This document shows, one piece after another, positions 22,718 through 34,109 of a stretch of DNA of 64,000 nt (position 1 is its first letter; every line of letters begins with the position of its first letter). A model generated the notes under the pieces. That model searched no databases and had not been told where the DNA came from. It saw only the letters and a list, made by a program, of their open reading frames with translations. Source of the stretch: Ulva prolifera (taxonomy: Eukaryota; Chlorophyta; Ulvophyceae; Ulvales; Ulvaceae); contig CM041200.1 of assembly GCA_023078555.1 (NCBI GenBank), positions 558,001-622,000 on the forward strand, in the 5' to 3' direction. The translations under genes and the position numbers were made by a program.

Positions 22718-25193
22718 TCACATGTACAGTGGCCGGGACATGCTACATTGATATGTCAGCAAGTCCTGCTGATCCAAGACAAACACATACATGTGTCTGA
22801 TCGGTGTTAACGCACTTTCGTCTGAAGCATCGTCAGCCCAGACCGGGAACAGCACAGACAGCATGTGGTCGCTTGATGTGTCGCCAGTCTCCGCATGGCC
22901 AGTGCTATTTTCAACACCCTGGCTACTATTGGGCCTTTGACCATAGCGTTTCGATGCCTTGCCTCTCTCCGCAATGTTGTGTGGCACCATGGGCCCTGTG
23001 GCATACCCGGGCTGTGCCACTACTGTGGCGTTGGTGCTACTCTGGTGGGGCTGCTGTGTGATGATCTCACTGTCTTCCATCACCCCGGGATTGAAGGTAC
23101 TACGGTGTACCAGCTCACACATTTCGGGCGAAATAAGGCCTGCCATATTCATGGCCTTGCCAGCGAGGTGCTGGAACGAGAAGCAGCTCACGCCACCACA
23201 ATCCTCTTCCTCCTCGCCATCCTCCGGCTCTCCAACAAAACCCCCTCCGCGAAGTGGCGCAGTAGAAATATACTGCATAGGCACACTTGAACTCTTGTCT
23301 CCAGCAGGTGTGACATCCTCGAGTGTTGAAAACACTGCTTCATGAAGAAGGTCTCGAGCCCCTGGCTGTTCTGTTCGGACCTCCAACGGCTGCATCGGAA
23401 CAACATCGGCCCATGCTCCATCCACTGGAATAGCAACACAAGCGGTACGATTGCAAACAAATGCTGCTGACTCGAGGATCTGCTCTGCATCATCCGAAGA
23501 TGCCATCCAAGGTCCAGTGTCGCCCTCATGGCCATCATTCCAACTTGCATACGGCATGACTCGGGCATCGCCCAGAGGCGCCAAGGCAGAGACTGATCTT
23601 TCATCGGTCTCTGAAGCTGCAGAGAGTAGAGCTCGGCCATGCATATTGCTATTGATGTTGGCAGGTCGGCTGGTCCTAGATGAACCGCTAAATTGTGGCC
23701 GATTGTCTAAGCTCAGCAAATGGAGAGCTGGAATGGACAACAGCACCAGGCATGACATGGCTACGAAAACCACCATGGCGGATGAGATAATTCCTTGTGC
23801 TGGAAGCCTCGTTTTACCTGCGGCAGAGGCGACGCACACTGCAACACACACGCCGTGACTCAGAATAATGTATGACGGGAGCATATGATCACAGCAACAG
23901 CGGTGGAACGCACGGGTCTTTGAAGATGTTGGCCAGACTACACCTGCACCTGCAGGTCGGCGTTTTAGCTGTGTGCCTTGCAGTGGCACCACCGCTTGCG
24001 GCTGCTCACTCGACTCACACACTGCTGAAGCTGTTCCAGATGGCAAGGACCATGTGTACAGGTGATGACTCTGACCTGTTCCACTGCCATGGCATGGTGG
24101 AGGGGAAAAGCTGTCTGAGAAGCTACCACTGAATGTGCTTGCAGGAGATGGCTTCGGTTCCGGTGCCACCCGACGCGGTGCTGCAGCTGCTGTGAACCTT
24201 AGTTTGTTTGCAGTTTTGATATTGGTGGGCTGCCCTTGATGAAGTTGGACGGCATTGCCAGCCGGAGCGGAACGGGGCAGAAGCCCTCTGGCACCCACGG
24301 ATGCACCCGATCCATCTGACGCCTGTGGAGAACAGGCGCCATGAGCATCCATCATTGACGCATCCCTCAAGACCGGGATACCACCGTCGTACGCAGAAGA
24401 TAATCGGGCTTCGAGCCCTATCAAACGGGTTCGCAGCTCGTGGTTCTCGGCTTCTAGATCTTGGCAGCGTTGCCTCAAATCCAGCATCATCCGATTCTTT
24501 CTCTGCCGTGTGCGCGCTGCGTAAAGGCGGTTTCGTTCCTTAAGTCTCTGAGATCGCAGTGCTTCGCTTGATTCCTGCCGGCAGGTTTACAGTCAGGACG
24601 ATGGTGAAGCGTGAGCTGCATCGTGATCAGTCGAGGCACTTCCACAGCTCCTGCTGGAGATGCAATGCACTGCGATCATATGCGCATACACATACTAGGG
24701 CACAGTACCAGGTGCCAAACCTGTCGGTACGGGCGCACGGAGCATTCGTGCTGTGCTTTCATCCCTAGGCACTCTCCATCCAGCGACATCATATTTCCAT
24801 GGCAATGCCACGGCGCACTCCCAGAAACATGACAGCTTTCGTTATCCACACTCTCCGGGGGCGACCTTGGAAAACTGTCTGACCGATTTTCAGACCGATT
24901 CTCTCCGCAGCTTCCATCCGGCACGAACGGATCTGAGTTGTCTGCTGCGGTGTCATCCAGTACATTCTCAAAACTCAGACCTGGAACTCCTTCCTGCATC
25001 AAGCAATACTGTGCAGCGAGTCACAGGAGCAGAACCAATGCCACCATCGAGCAGCGCGTACATCGCGAACCTGCTGTTGAAGCTCCACCAAAAACCTGTC
25101 AAAGTCAGGATCGAAGTCTAGCTCAAGAATTTCTTCGTCCGTGAGCTCTCTGAAAGCCTGGTCGCAGCAATTTGCGTCGGCACAGCACACCAT
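22718..25193 (-). CDS. Membrane-anchored bZIP transcription factor
   Basis: Exons: 25071-25193, 24721-24993 and 24574 down to 22718, all joined at GT-AG in phase 0, giving 750 residues. The N-terminus carries an acidic activation-like stretch (DEEILELDFDPDFDRFL). The basic region near residues 142-160 has the N-x7-R signature (NRLYAARTR), followed by a leucine zipper to about 190. A single hydrophobic helix lies at about 394-420 (SSAMVVFVAMSCLVLLSIPA). A site of the form RxxL (RALL, about 446) lies just beyond it. This layout is that of plant bZIP17/28 and animal ATF6: an ER-anchored factor freed by site-1/site-2 proteases on stress. The role here is inferred from layout. A 132-bp GT-AG segment (23818-23949) inside exon 3 has no stop and keeps frame, so it may be a retained or alternative intron; removing it gives 706 residues. 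Confidence 0.82.
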
Positions 25194-25569
25194 CGGGTCA
25201 CGGATATGGCATCAAATCCCTTGGCTGTGCGAACTTATCAATGAGACAAGAGAACGACGCAGAGTCACTCTGTGATACGTGCGCAGTGTGCGACGCAACT
25301 TCAGTCTAGAGGTCCCATGAAGTATCATTGTGGTGCCCTGCCTATGTGAATTGGATTATGCACTGCAGTGCACTGGTTCAGTGGGAACCTGCTCGGAACT
25401 CGGGTGCTCCTGAAGCCACCATGGATGAGCATATCGCATGCACGCGACAGCATTTCGTAGTAATCAGCATCAGAATGAATCTACACTGCGACACAGTGCT
25501 GATGGTAGTCGCTGGTGAGAATGCTTTGGGATCCGCGCTGGAAGGTTCTTCCAGGCCCCGCCCTCCCTT
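25194..25569. other. Upstream region of the bZIP gene
   Basis: No gene seen. It should hold the bZIP promoter; no clear TATA box is recognised. Confidence 0.35.
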
Positions 25570-26970
25570 GTGAAGCCTTACAGCGCTGCACGCAGCATTT
25601 CCCACCGAGCCTTGTCACCGCTGAGTTGTCTTGTATACGCGCAGGCTGATGCACTTGAGCACCTTACATTCCTTCGGTATGGTGCTGGCCCTTCACCGAC
25701 ATCGGTTGCGCCCGTTTCTCGCATGGAGAGGGAGCGGCTGCTGTGTGCGGAGCGCGTGGCTCTTGTCGCTGAGGAGATAGAGCTTTCCCGTCATCCCCGG
25801 ACTATTTCGAATTACCAGCGCATACACGCTCCTTTCAGCGCGTATCTCGGGGGCATGTTTTCCAGTGTGGACGTTGGGTGGCGCTTCTGCCGTCCCGATG
25901 ATGTATGTTGTTACATAAGCAGCCACCTCTTGCCCACTCTTACCGGCCGCAGCGGGCCCACTGCTGATGTGGACAGTTCCAATTTGCTTGGCTTACTGAG
26001 CTCGCTGTCTCAATGTTTCAAATCTCAGGGTCGCGCCCAAGATTGGTGTGATGTAGACGGGGTCGGTAACCCCGTGCGGTCTGATTTGGTTCAGACCGCC
26101 CTCAGTGTATACCAGCGCCGCCAGCTCATGGCCAGCACGCGGCCTCGCAGTGCCGTGCCAATTCAGCTAGCCAGCTGGCGGACCTACGCCTACTGGTGAA
26201 GAACATGGACTCTGCTCTGGTGCTCGCGGCACGGGTCCATGACCGTGCTCGGGCTGGTCTGCTACTACGCGACCTGACTCATATGTTATACATGTGGTGC
26301 AGTGGCCGTCAGGGCCAGGACGCTCTGCATGTTGACTGGGGGGACATGCATCGCCACCGCGACCCCCATTGCCACCGCGTGGGCAGCTGACATCCCTTTC
26401 TGTGTAGCTCCTTCTAGCCACTTGCTGGTTGCCCCCACTCGGACCAAAACCGAATATCTCCGGCGACCGCTCACCCAGGAGACTAGAGCAAAATTTGACA
26501 CATCTCTTTGCGCCATTCGTCGCGTGCGGACGCTGTACCAGTGGCACACGTGTATATTCCGTGCCGAACCTGAGCTCATGAGGGGCCCGTGTTTCGCAGC
26601 CAGCGCGCTTCCTCCACCCGGTTGACTTCTCAAGCCGCTGCCAATCGTGTGCGCATCAACATGGGTGAGTTCGGCAATGATCGAGGCGAGACGATGCAAA
26701 GTTTCCGCCGTGGTCATGTGCAGGCAGCCAAGTCGGTGGATGAGCGCCCCGCTGTCACTATGCAGCGTGTTGGAATGTCAAGCATGTCCACCTATACAAA
26801 GTATGCTGACAGGGCCCGGCACTTGCGCAAGGCGCTTCGGGTGTTTGGGCCTGGTCTCACGCCAGAGGTGTCTCGTTGCTGCCCTGGAGATATATACCTG
26901 GCACCTGGGAGGTCTATCTCCAGGTCGCTATGGCGACCTTTCTTTCTCCCATCAATCAGCGGCTAATTGC
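25570..26970 (+). mobile_element. Tyrosine-recombinase element, decayed
   Basis: Plus-strand frames carry the parts of a eukaryotic-type tyrosine recombinase. An N-terminal SAM-like DNA-binding segment (SRHPRTISNYQRIHAPF) lies about 25.74-26.18 kb. The core entry (LLLRDLTHMLYMWCSGRQG, with the first arginine box) is about 26.26-26.33 kb. The C-terminal box SFRRG followed by GMSSMSTYTKYAD, which holds the expected tyrosine, is about 26.70-26.81 kb. This type is used by Crypton transposons and by DIRS/Ngaro retroelements; no reverse transcriptase was found nearby, which favours Crypton, but I cannot decide. The coding region is broken in several places. Its ends and target site are not defined. 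Confidence 0.7.
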
Positions 26971-27009
26971 GTCAGGTATTGTGTTAGGATTGTTTTACAG
27001 CCGTTCCCA

Positions 27010-27600
27010 TGCATATGTAATCAAGAGCACTTGCAAGGGCGTTTTCCACTGCTCTCCTGTTCTATAAGCTGGGTTCGCAGCGATTGGCTTCACGATATGC
27101 TTGACTGCTCGGCACTTCCGCGGAAAACGTACTTTGACAGGTAGCTCCTCGACATATCTTTCATCTATGCTCCTCAGATACCTGGAGCACACTAGCCAGA
27201 CGCTCGGTTGCTCCACCTCGATCTTCCATAACACATTGGTCAACATTGCCTGCGGCGAAAACACGAAACAGGCATGGCTTGTCTCGCTGGTTCATTTTGG
27301 AGATACCCCTTTGCCAGAGGCCCCAGTTCTGCACCGTGGCATGTACAATACATACTCCGTCCCAGACCGCTGACACATACTCCGATCGAAATCTTGTGTC
27401 CATTGTGCCGGAACTGTGTACCGCCCTTCCCATGTAATGAGGGGCACTTGCATGTAGGGGCGTTTCCCACTGCTCTCCCGTTCTGTGAGCTGGATGAAGC
27501 GATTGGCTTCAAATTGTGCTTGACTCCCCTGCACTTCAGCTGAAATCGTGCATTGACATGCAGCTGCTCCAAATACTCTCGTCCTGTTCCCCTCAAACAA
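27010..27600. repeat. Tandem duplication of a ~170-bp segment
   Basis: The segment 27016-27185 recurs, diverged, at 27434-27600 (period about 418 bp). Shared pieces include CACTGCTCTCC and GCGATTGGCTTCA. On the minus strand the copies share a peptide pattern: E.L.V..RF..KCR.VKH..KPIA. No known domain is recognised. Confidence 0.7.
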
Positions 27601-27869
27601 AGGCCAAATGATGCATCGCTCTCGCCGTTGCCAACAGTGTGAGCCACCCTGCGGCACCATCACGATATGGTTGTGCTTATCACATGCCCGCTGTCTACCT
27701 TTTTTCGGGTTGATGCCGCTGAGACAGAGTGAGCGGACTAGCTATGTACACTGTGGCCTCTTTATATTGATCAGTAACAAGTCAGCAACACGTGCGGCAA
27801 CAACACCACTAGAAACAAGCACGGTCTCCTTGGCTCTGGCATGACATTGTGCAATCTCTTTCCATATAT

Positions 27870-28400
27870 ATTGCTCTGCGCCCATGGCGGGTCCTCATAC
27901 TATCTCTCTGCTCATGGCTCAAGACTCATGGTAGATCATTGCCCCATCTATCTCAATGCCGATGGCTCTGAGCCCATTTCAGTGCATGAGCCCATCTCTC
28001 TTCACGTGGCTCCCATCGAAGGCGCATGTTGGATCTCTGCGCCCATGGCAGGTGCATGCTGTTCATGGCTTTGTACCCATGGCAGGTCACTAATGTATCT
28101 CATTGTCCATGGCTCTGTGTCCATGACACATGTTGATTGTATACGAAGCTTATAAGTTTCCACACAAGGCTCTACGCCTGGTAGCATGGCATGTTCGTGT
28201 CTCGCCCCTCTGCTCATGGCCGTGCGCCCATAGCATGTCATTGTTGCGTCTTTTGCTCATGGCTTGGTGCCCACAGGTTATATTATATCTCTATCTTGTT
28301 GCTCATGGCTCGGTGTCCATTTCAAGTCATTGTTGTTCTCTATCTTGACAATGGCCAGTCACTACTGGCTTTGCATGCCCACGGCAAGCTGCCGCTTTCT
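27870..28400 (+). repeat. Degenerate minisatellite with CATGGC core
   Basis: Units of roughly 55-65 bp repeat the order GCTCATGGC, (T/C)(T/G)GTGCCCAT, then (A/C)GGTCATTGTT and a TCTCT tract, with much drift. At least eight CATGGC or close variants occur. No coding sense is evident. Confidence 0.65.
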
Positions 28401-28564
28401 CTTCCCGCAGCGGGTGCAGGCTCTTTCTGCACATGGTGGGTCAATGCCTAGGTTCGGTCAAACCCTCTGCAACTGGCAGGATATGTCTGTCTCTGCCTCA
28501 ACGGTCGTCAGCCTCTCGGACCGCTCGTTCTTGGTCTGCAGTCCATGGTCCCAATCTGATCACA

Positions 28565-28595
28565 AGTAATTATCAGATTTTGTCTGATAATTACT
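28565..28595. other. Perfect 13-bp inverted repeat, 5-base loop
   Basis: AGTAATTATCAGA and its exact reverse complement are separated by TTTTG. It could form a hairpin or be a factor site, or the end of a small transposon. Confidence 0.9.
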
Positions 28596-28710
28596 GCTGT
28601 CTTGTTCCAAGTCAGACGAGGCCGTGCTGGTTGCATATCATGTCTTTCAGTGCTGTGTTTGACAAAATTTCGTAGCAATTCCACCAGAGCATTGTGGCTC
28701 AAGTGCTCTG

Positions 28711-28925
28711 CTACGCTGCAGGTCGGAGCTTGATACACTGCTACCCGGCAGGTCGGATCTTGATACACTGCTACCCGGCAGGTCGGATCTTGACACACTG
28801 CCACTTCAGGCCTTTGAATTCACTGCCGCAGCGGGCCGAGGTTTCACTGCTACTCGGCAGGTGGGACTATTGATGCACTGCCACCGGGCAGGTCAGATTC
28901 TTGCTACACTACCACTGCAGCTCAC
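28711..28925. repeat. 30-bp minisatellite, partly decayed
   Basis: About three clean units (CGGCAGGTCGGATCTTGATA core, 30 bp) at 28711-28800 are followed by decayed units to 28925. Read on the minus strand the clean units give a 10-residue repeat, VAVYQDPTCR; without other support this is not called a gene. Confidence 0.85.
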
Positions 28926-30364
28926 TGCCGCAGCAGGTCCTTACTTTTCTGAATGTGTGGTCATTCCCTTGTCCTTCAGCCTGTGTATGTATGTATGTAG
29001 TGTCGTGCTCTGGACCTAATACCACTGGCCTGCATCAGATGCTAACGATTATCCCACAAGTCTAGGCGAGCATTGACGAAACTTCTGGTCAAATCAAGTC
29101 CCTGCTCATTGCATAGCTTCTTGTTGCTCGTTAGACGTTTGTATGCTCTGAAAGCTCGTGTATGTAGGCCTGACATTTCCAGCAGCAACTAATCTTGGGA
29201 AGTTTAAATTATATATTCCACTGCTTGCTCCAGCCATGCGTTCTTTGTGTACAATCCATGGTTGGTACTGATGCCTTCCGACATAAATCTCAGCAGTAGC
29301 CATGTTGTGGCGACCAGCACTGCGCAGCACCGCCTGCCTGCTCGATGAATGTCCAACCAGCCATACAAAACTCGGGATAGTTGCGTAGATCAGAGTCTCT
29401 TCGTAGGCTTTCAGCTGGCCTCCAGTTGCAGCTTGACAAGAATTTGGTACATGTATCATCTGCTGCTCTTCAGTGACATCTTTGACGGCCAGTTCCCCTT
29501 TAGATTCGTCGATTCCGCTAAAGCCTCAAGCACACTCTCCAGGAGTTAGTTTTCCCCGTCGTTGGCATGTGGGCGCCATACCATCCAGAGTTCGTCGCCT
29601 ATCCAGTGCGCAACATCATCTGATTTGCCAGCGCGTAGCTTATAACTGTTCTGTAGATGACAACTCCAGTTATGTTCGTGCTCTTGTCTTTAGGATGGAC
29701 TGACTGCGACGCCCATGAGTTGCTGCGCCCTCGCTGCGCAATTGCTGCTCTACCAAATTGAGAGCATACAACGTCCGTGTAGATATTTCAAATTGAAACT
29801 TGCTGAGTCTTCAGATCGTTCCGCGTTATCGGCTATTTCCTGCTGGTGCCATACACCTACCCATCCTCGCTGCGATTCTCTTTTATAAAATCGAAAGTTT
29901 ATCCAGCAGCCAAAACAGAAGATGGATGATTCATCTGTACGTGTTTGCATATTCATCCGTGTGATGCTGGCGCATTGGTGCAGCATTCGCAGTGCAGTTT
30001 GCCTGCTGCATTGTCTCTTTATCTCGGTTGCCAGCGCTCCACTGGTTTCCAGGCCAAATGGAGAAACTAGTCTTGCCTCCAGGGAGGTTTTAACTTAATG
30101 AAGGCTGACGCAAATCAAGCCGCCGCGCTTGCTTCGGAAACTCCACTCGGAATCACAATGCGGGGGCGCGCTCTACGTGGAGTGACGGCGGTGCTCAAGT
30201 TTGCAGTGCCGCGGTTGTCGTTCGCGAGGGTCGTGCGATGCTACAATGCCTCTACGACACGGCCCTTGCACAAGTGACACCTCTGCCAGCTTTGCTTCAA
30301 TCTACCCACAGCCCCGCAGCAAGGCCAAATAGGCTATTTGAAATAGCACCCCCACAATATCGAC
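28926..30364. other. Unassigned region
   Basis: A short (TGTA)n run lies at 28983-29000. Frames on both strands (for example minus 29106-29459) show no recognisable domain. I see no supported gene. Confidence 0.35.
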
Positions 30365-30742
30365 GTGTCGGCGTGGCAATCGGAGCACTCTGCGTTTCTG
30401 ACACAGGGAAGAGCTCAGGGCAGCTCTCAGGGCTGCAGTCCAACCAGAGTGTCACAGCACGTATGTTTCCCGCTGTCGCATGAAACATACGGGCGCGTGG
30501 GCCCGGCGGCGTTCGCATTCCTGAACAGGCTCGCCGATGTGGCTGCAGGGGCAGGCGCGGTCTCTCGGCGGCGCTTCCTGGAGAATGCGATGCGCGACAT
30601 CTCCACGACGCTCTGCCGCGCCGTTGCACGCCAGGTTCACGCCGCTGCCCCGCTGATGGCGCGTCACGCGGGCAAGGCGGTACTGACGGGACTTGCGGTC
30701 CCATGTGATGATCTCTCGCCGCTCACTGGCCATCCGGCCTGA
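30365..30742 (+). pseudogene. LINE-like reverse-transcriptase tail
   Basis: This frame ends a protein resembling the extreme C-terminus of non-LTR retrotransposon ORF2 of algae and other protists. FPLSHETYGRVGPAAFAFLN is followed by LADVAAGAGAVSRRRFL and a conserved-looking arginine-rich helix. The family pattern recalled is F.PL..ET.GR.G..A..FL..LA..AA. The catalytic reverse-transcriptase domain is absent upstream, so this is a 5'-truncated copy, as LINE insertion by target-primed reverse transcription commonly leaves. No target duplication or tail could be set. It could also be a host domain; the family call is moderate. Confidence 0.45.
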
Positions 30743-31390
30743 GCGGCGAGCCGCCCGCGGCGTCCTCGTCGCTCTCTCGCGGGCCGGGCGCCGTCCGAGG
30801 CTCGGACGCGCTGGTAGGCGGCGTGTGCTGCCGCGGCCGTGTGCCCCGGCCCCCGAACACGGCGCGCCTCGGGCGTGCTCCGTTCCGGGTGGGTCCGCGG
30901 ATGGGGGCGCCCCCGTGTGTGTTGTTCCGGCGCCCGGGGCTGGCCTGATCGGGGCGTTGGGGCGGGGGTCCTGGGGGCCCCCGGCGGCTTCCGTGTGGGG
31001 CCGGCGCCGGCCAGGCCGCTGCGTGGGGCTGCTGCTGCCGCGCGGGCGGCGGGGTCGTGTAGCGTGTTGGCGTGTGGGTGTGTGTGTTGGGGGTCGGGTC
31101 TGGGCCGCGTGCGGGTGCGTGGGTGCGTGGGTCGGGTGTCAGTGAGTGGTTCGTGTGGTAGTGTGTGGGAGCGTGGGGGTGTGTGTGTGCTCGTTGTGCC
31201 TTGGCGTTGGCTGTGGCTCTCCTGCTGCGTGCGCATTGCGTTTCTTATGCTCTCCCTTTTGGTCCTGGCGGTGCTACCTGCCCCTCCAGCTTTTCCCTTT
31301 GTAACACAGCACGTATGGCGTGGCGCAGGTCATGTCATTGTGGCACGCAAAGACGATGTGCAGATTGATCGCAACGATCACTAAGTGTTA
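30743..31390 (+). other. GC- then GT-rich stretch
   Basis: Strong G/T bias on the plus strand at about 31060-31200 (GTGTGTG, GGGTGCGTGGG) follows a very GC-rich segment. It may be the 3' untranslated part of the LINE-like element. Long open frames here reflect base composition. Confidence 0.4.
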
Positions 31391-31768
31391 CTAACCCGAC
31401 CAGATGGTCAGCCGGAGCAGTGCACTGCAGTGGGGCAAGTCCTTGCAGTCAGGGGACAGCGGCGACGGTCCACGGGTCCACACGTCGCGAGACGAAATGT
31501 ATCTCCGCCACCTTGCTGTACAACCCTTCCGATGACGCATCAGGGGACGGGATAGCACCGCCGCATACAGTGGCCAGCAAGACAGCATTACTGACACAGG
31601 CAGCGCTTCAGGCCACCCCAACATGATCTTTTTCTGCCAGTCGTATCGGCTTACAAGGGTACGTCCGAGCCCAATGGCAACACTTCCTGATCTGTACCAG
31701 CTTGACAGACGTACAGCAGCACAACAGCGATGCATGTGTCGCCTGCACGCTGACCGCCTCATGGCACT

Positions 31769-34109
31769 TCAACTATTAGCTGCAACCAGTTCAGGTGAGG
31801 ACTCGACCGCCTTGATCGGTGGTATGTCGTCTGGCGGCCAGGACCCAGTCTGTTGTGCAGTGAACGGTGCAAAGGTGCTGTTGACAGTGCATGGTGGGGC
31901 GTCAAGTGCAGCGCAGTCCACGTGGTCAAGTGTGCAGTTGACAAGCTCAGACAATGTCTTGATGCTGGAGTCTGTACGAAGGGTCTCGTCCATGGCTGCT
32001 TTCCATCTGCGCCCACCGCGCTCTCCATGGAAGATGTTGTACAGCGGCTTCAGCAGCACTCGCAGGCTTGGGGTCTGATACCCATCGTCCTTGGTTGACC
32101 AGTGACCCACCATGGCATCAGCGTAGCGGCAGTAAGCCTCTATCACCTGCGTACCCGCAGTCCCATGTGTCACGCGCCCGATAGCCCAAGCGGCATGCCT
32201 GCATGGCACATGAGGCACGCAAAGTCGCAGCGCACTTGCACAACAGACCAGGGCAAAGAATGCACAGCCGCAGACCTCTGCCCGACAGCCATTACAACAT
32301 GCATACCGTCGCATTGATATGCCATGTCTTGCGACAGGCTGCACTGCAGTCTCCTCCAGGCTGAACGCGGCCCAGCGTGGATCCTTCCACAAAGACCGGA
32401 AGCAGTGCGGTCGCAAGAATCATGCACACGCATCTGCTGTTTACTGCAGACTGGAGACTCCCGCCGCTGCAGAGGCGGGCCGACACCTGTACGACCTCAG
32501 GGGAGCAAGGCAAGCAGGGTGCGCGTGGTTTCGGCGGGCCATGGGCACATCACACAGTTCATGCTGGCGCAGGCGGGTTACAGTGTGTAGAGTGCAGAGA
32601 GGGCAGACCTGCCGGCGGCTGGTGGCGGGGTCGTCGTCGCAGCCAAACACTCGGGAGTCTGCGTTCGCCAGCACGTTCCACGGCATGTTGTACGCAGCGC
32701 GGCCGATCATGACCCCATGCACCTGCTGCTCCTGCTCGTCGTGCGCCAGCACATCGCACACTTCCTCCACCGACTGTATACCGCCATTCAGGGAGAACTG
32801 CAGATGGGGGAAGTCCCGCTTGAGGGCGTACACCCAGCCATACCTGCAGGCAGCCAGATGGCATGGTTATCTGACTCAGCGCCAGCGGACCTATGCAGGT
32901 ACCTCTGCGCCTGCCCGCACCTAAGGGGAGGCACTGTTCGATTCTGGTGAGGGCTGAGCCCTTTCAGCAGGCACTTGCGTGCATGGATGATGAAGTGAGT
33001 CACAGGTGAGGAGCAGGCGACTATGCGCACAAAGGTGCACAGAGATGCATAATCATCGACATCATCCACGCCGATGCGGCACTTGACCGACACAGGAACG
33101 CCAGGCGCCCCATCAGAGATGGCCTGCACAACATGCTACCATGGCAAGATTTTGTGCCGCGATCGCAGCTGCACAGTGCACATGCGGAGGTGAGCAGCCA
33201 CAAATTGGCAGAGGCACACCGTGCAGCACTCTGCTACAACAGATGGCTGTAGCATCAGAGAAGCTCCGAAGCACCCAGCTCCGGCAACGCGGTCAGAAGG
33301 GCACCCACAGTTGAGATTGATCTGCACACACACGCATCAGACTTCTGTTAGATCTTTGTGTGTTCAGGATTCCTTCGACTCTATTCCTCGTCCTATTCCT
33401 TTCGTTTTTGTCACAACGTACTTGCCATCCCACACGTCCATCAAACAGCATCGGAGTGAGCTTTGCGCTACATGAAGGCGTGCAGGCGACGTATGTTCTG
33501 ACTCCATACCTCATCATATCCGTACACAGCAGCTTTCTCTGATGCTTTCCTCAGGGTGATCGGATCGGATCCACCAAGCTGCAGAACAATTGGATGCTGC
33601 TCAGGTGGAAACCAAAGGAACTTCTCCAACTGTTCTGTATGTATAATAGTGTTGTCAACTACCATCTCTGTCCATAGCCACGTCTTCTTACTGAGCAAGC
33701 GTGTCAACTGCCGAAAGTGCAGGTCTGTGTAGTCCATCCTACAGTCATGTTTGTTATCACAGAACAAAGAGGTTGCAAAGTGAGTGACATCCTAATGGAC
33801 CATGGCCATCAGTCAAGAAATCAGGTAAGTTCAGCAGTTTGAGAACACAGCTGTGGCGTGCACGCATTTGGCTGCGCACATTGGAGCAACGCTCATGAGT
33901 TGATCAGATGCCTGTCGGCCCATCATTGGAGGTTTCCCTGGAGTTCTTTGGTGTATGCTAGCACCACTGATTAGATTAGCCTGCGCGTTCGGCACCTGCG
34001 ATCCCCGCCGACGCCTGGGCCCAAGACGCTCAGCCTGACGGTGCTGCGGGGACGCCTTTGTCGCTATTGATATGCGCGCTGATACGCGTGCCGCATAGCT
34101 ACCATGCAT
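31769..34109 (-). CDS. dus: tRNA-dihydrouridine synthase, DusA-like (6 exons)
   Basis: Exons in order: 33880-34109, 33510-33738, 33220-33321, 32921-33135, 32609-32843 and 31769-32146. All junctions are GT-AG and phases agree; the total is 1389 nt, 462 residues. The enzyme reduces uridine to dihydrouridine in the tRNA D-loop with FMN and NADPH. Seen: SVAP before the first junction, then MMDYTDLHFR at the start of exon 2; TEMVV; LQLGGSDP; NLNCGCPSDRV with the likely catalytic Cys near 160; VKCRIGVDD with Lys near 205; FIIHARK near 235-241; the FMN-site GGI; and MIGRAAY. About 75 residues precede the barrel, rich in Arg, Ser and Ala, suggesting an organelle-targeting peptide. An in-frame stop lies just before the chosen ATG. 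The first base of exon 4 could also be 21 bp... i.e. a second in-phase AG 12 bp further is possible. TGTAA lies 118 bp after the stop. Confidence 0.9.

Noticed and set aside
30693-31384. Long overlapping open frames on both strands in the GC- and GT-rich segment
   Set aside because: They are rich in Arg, Gly, Pro and Val, carry no motif, and follow from base composition.
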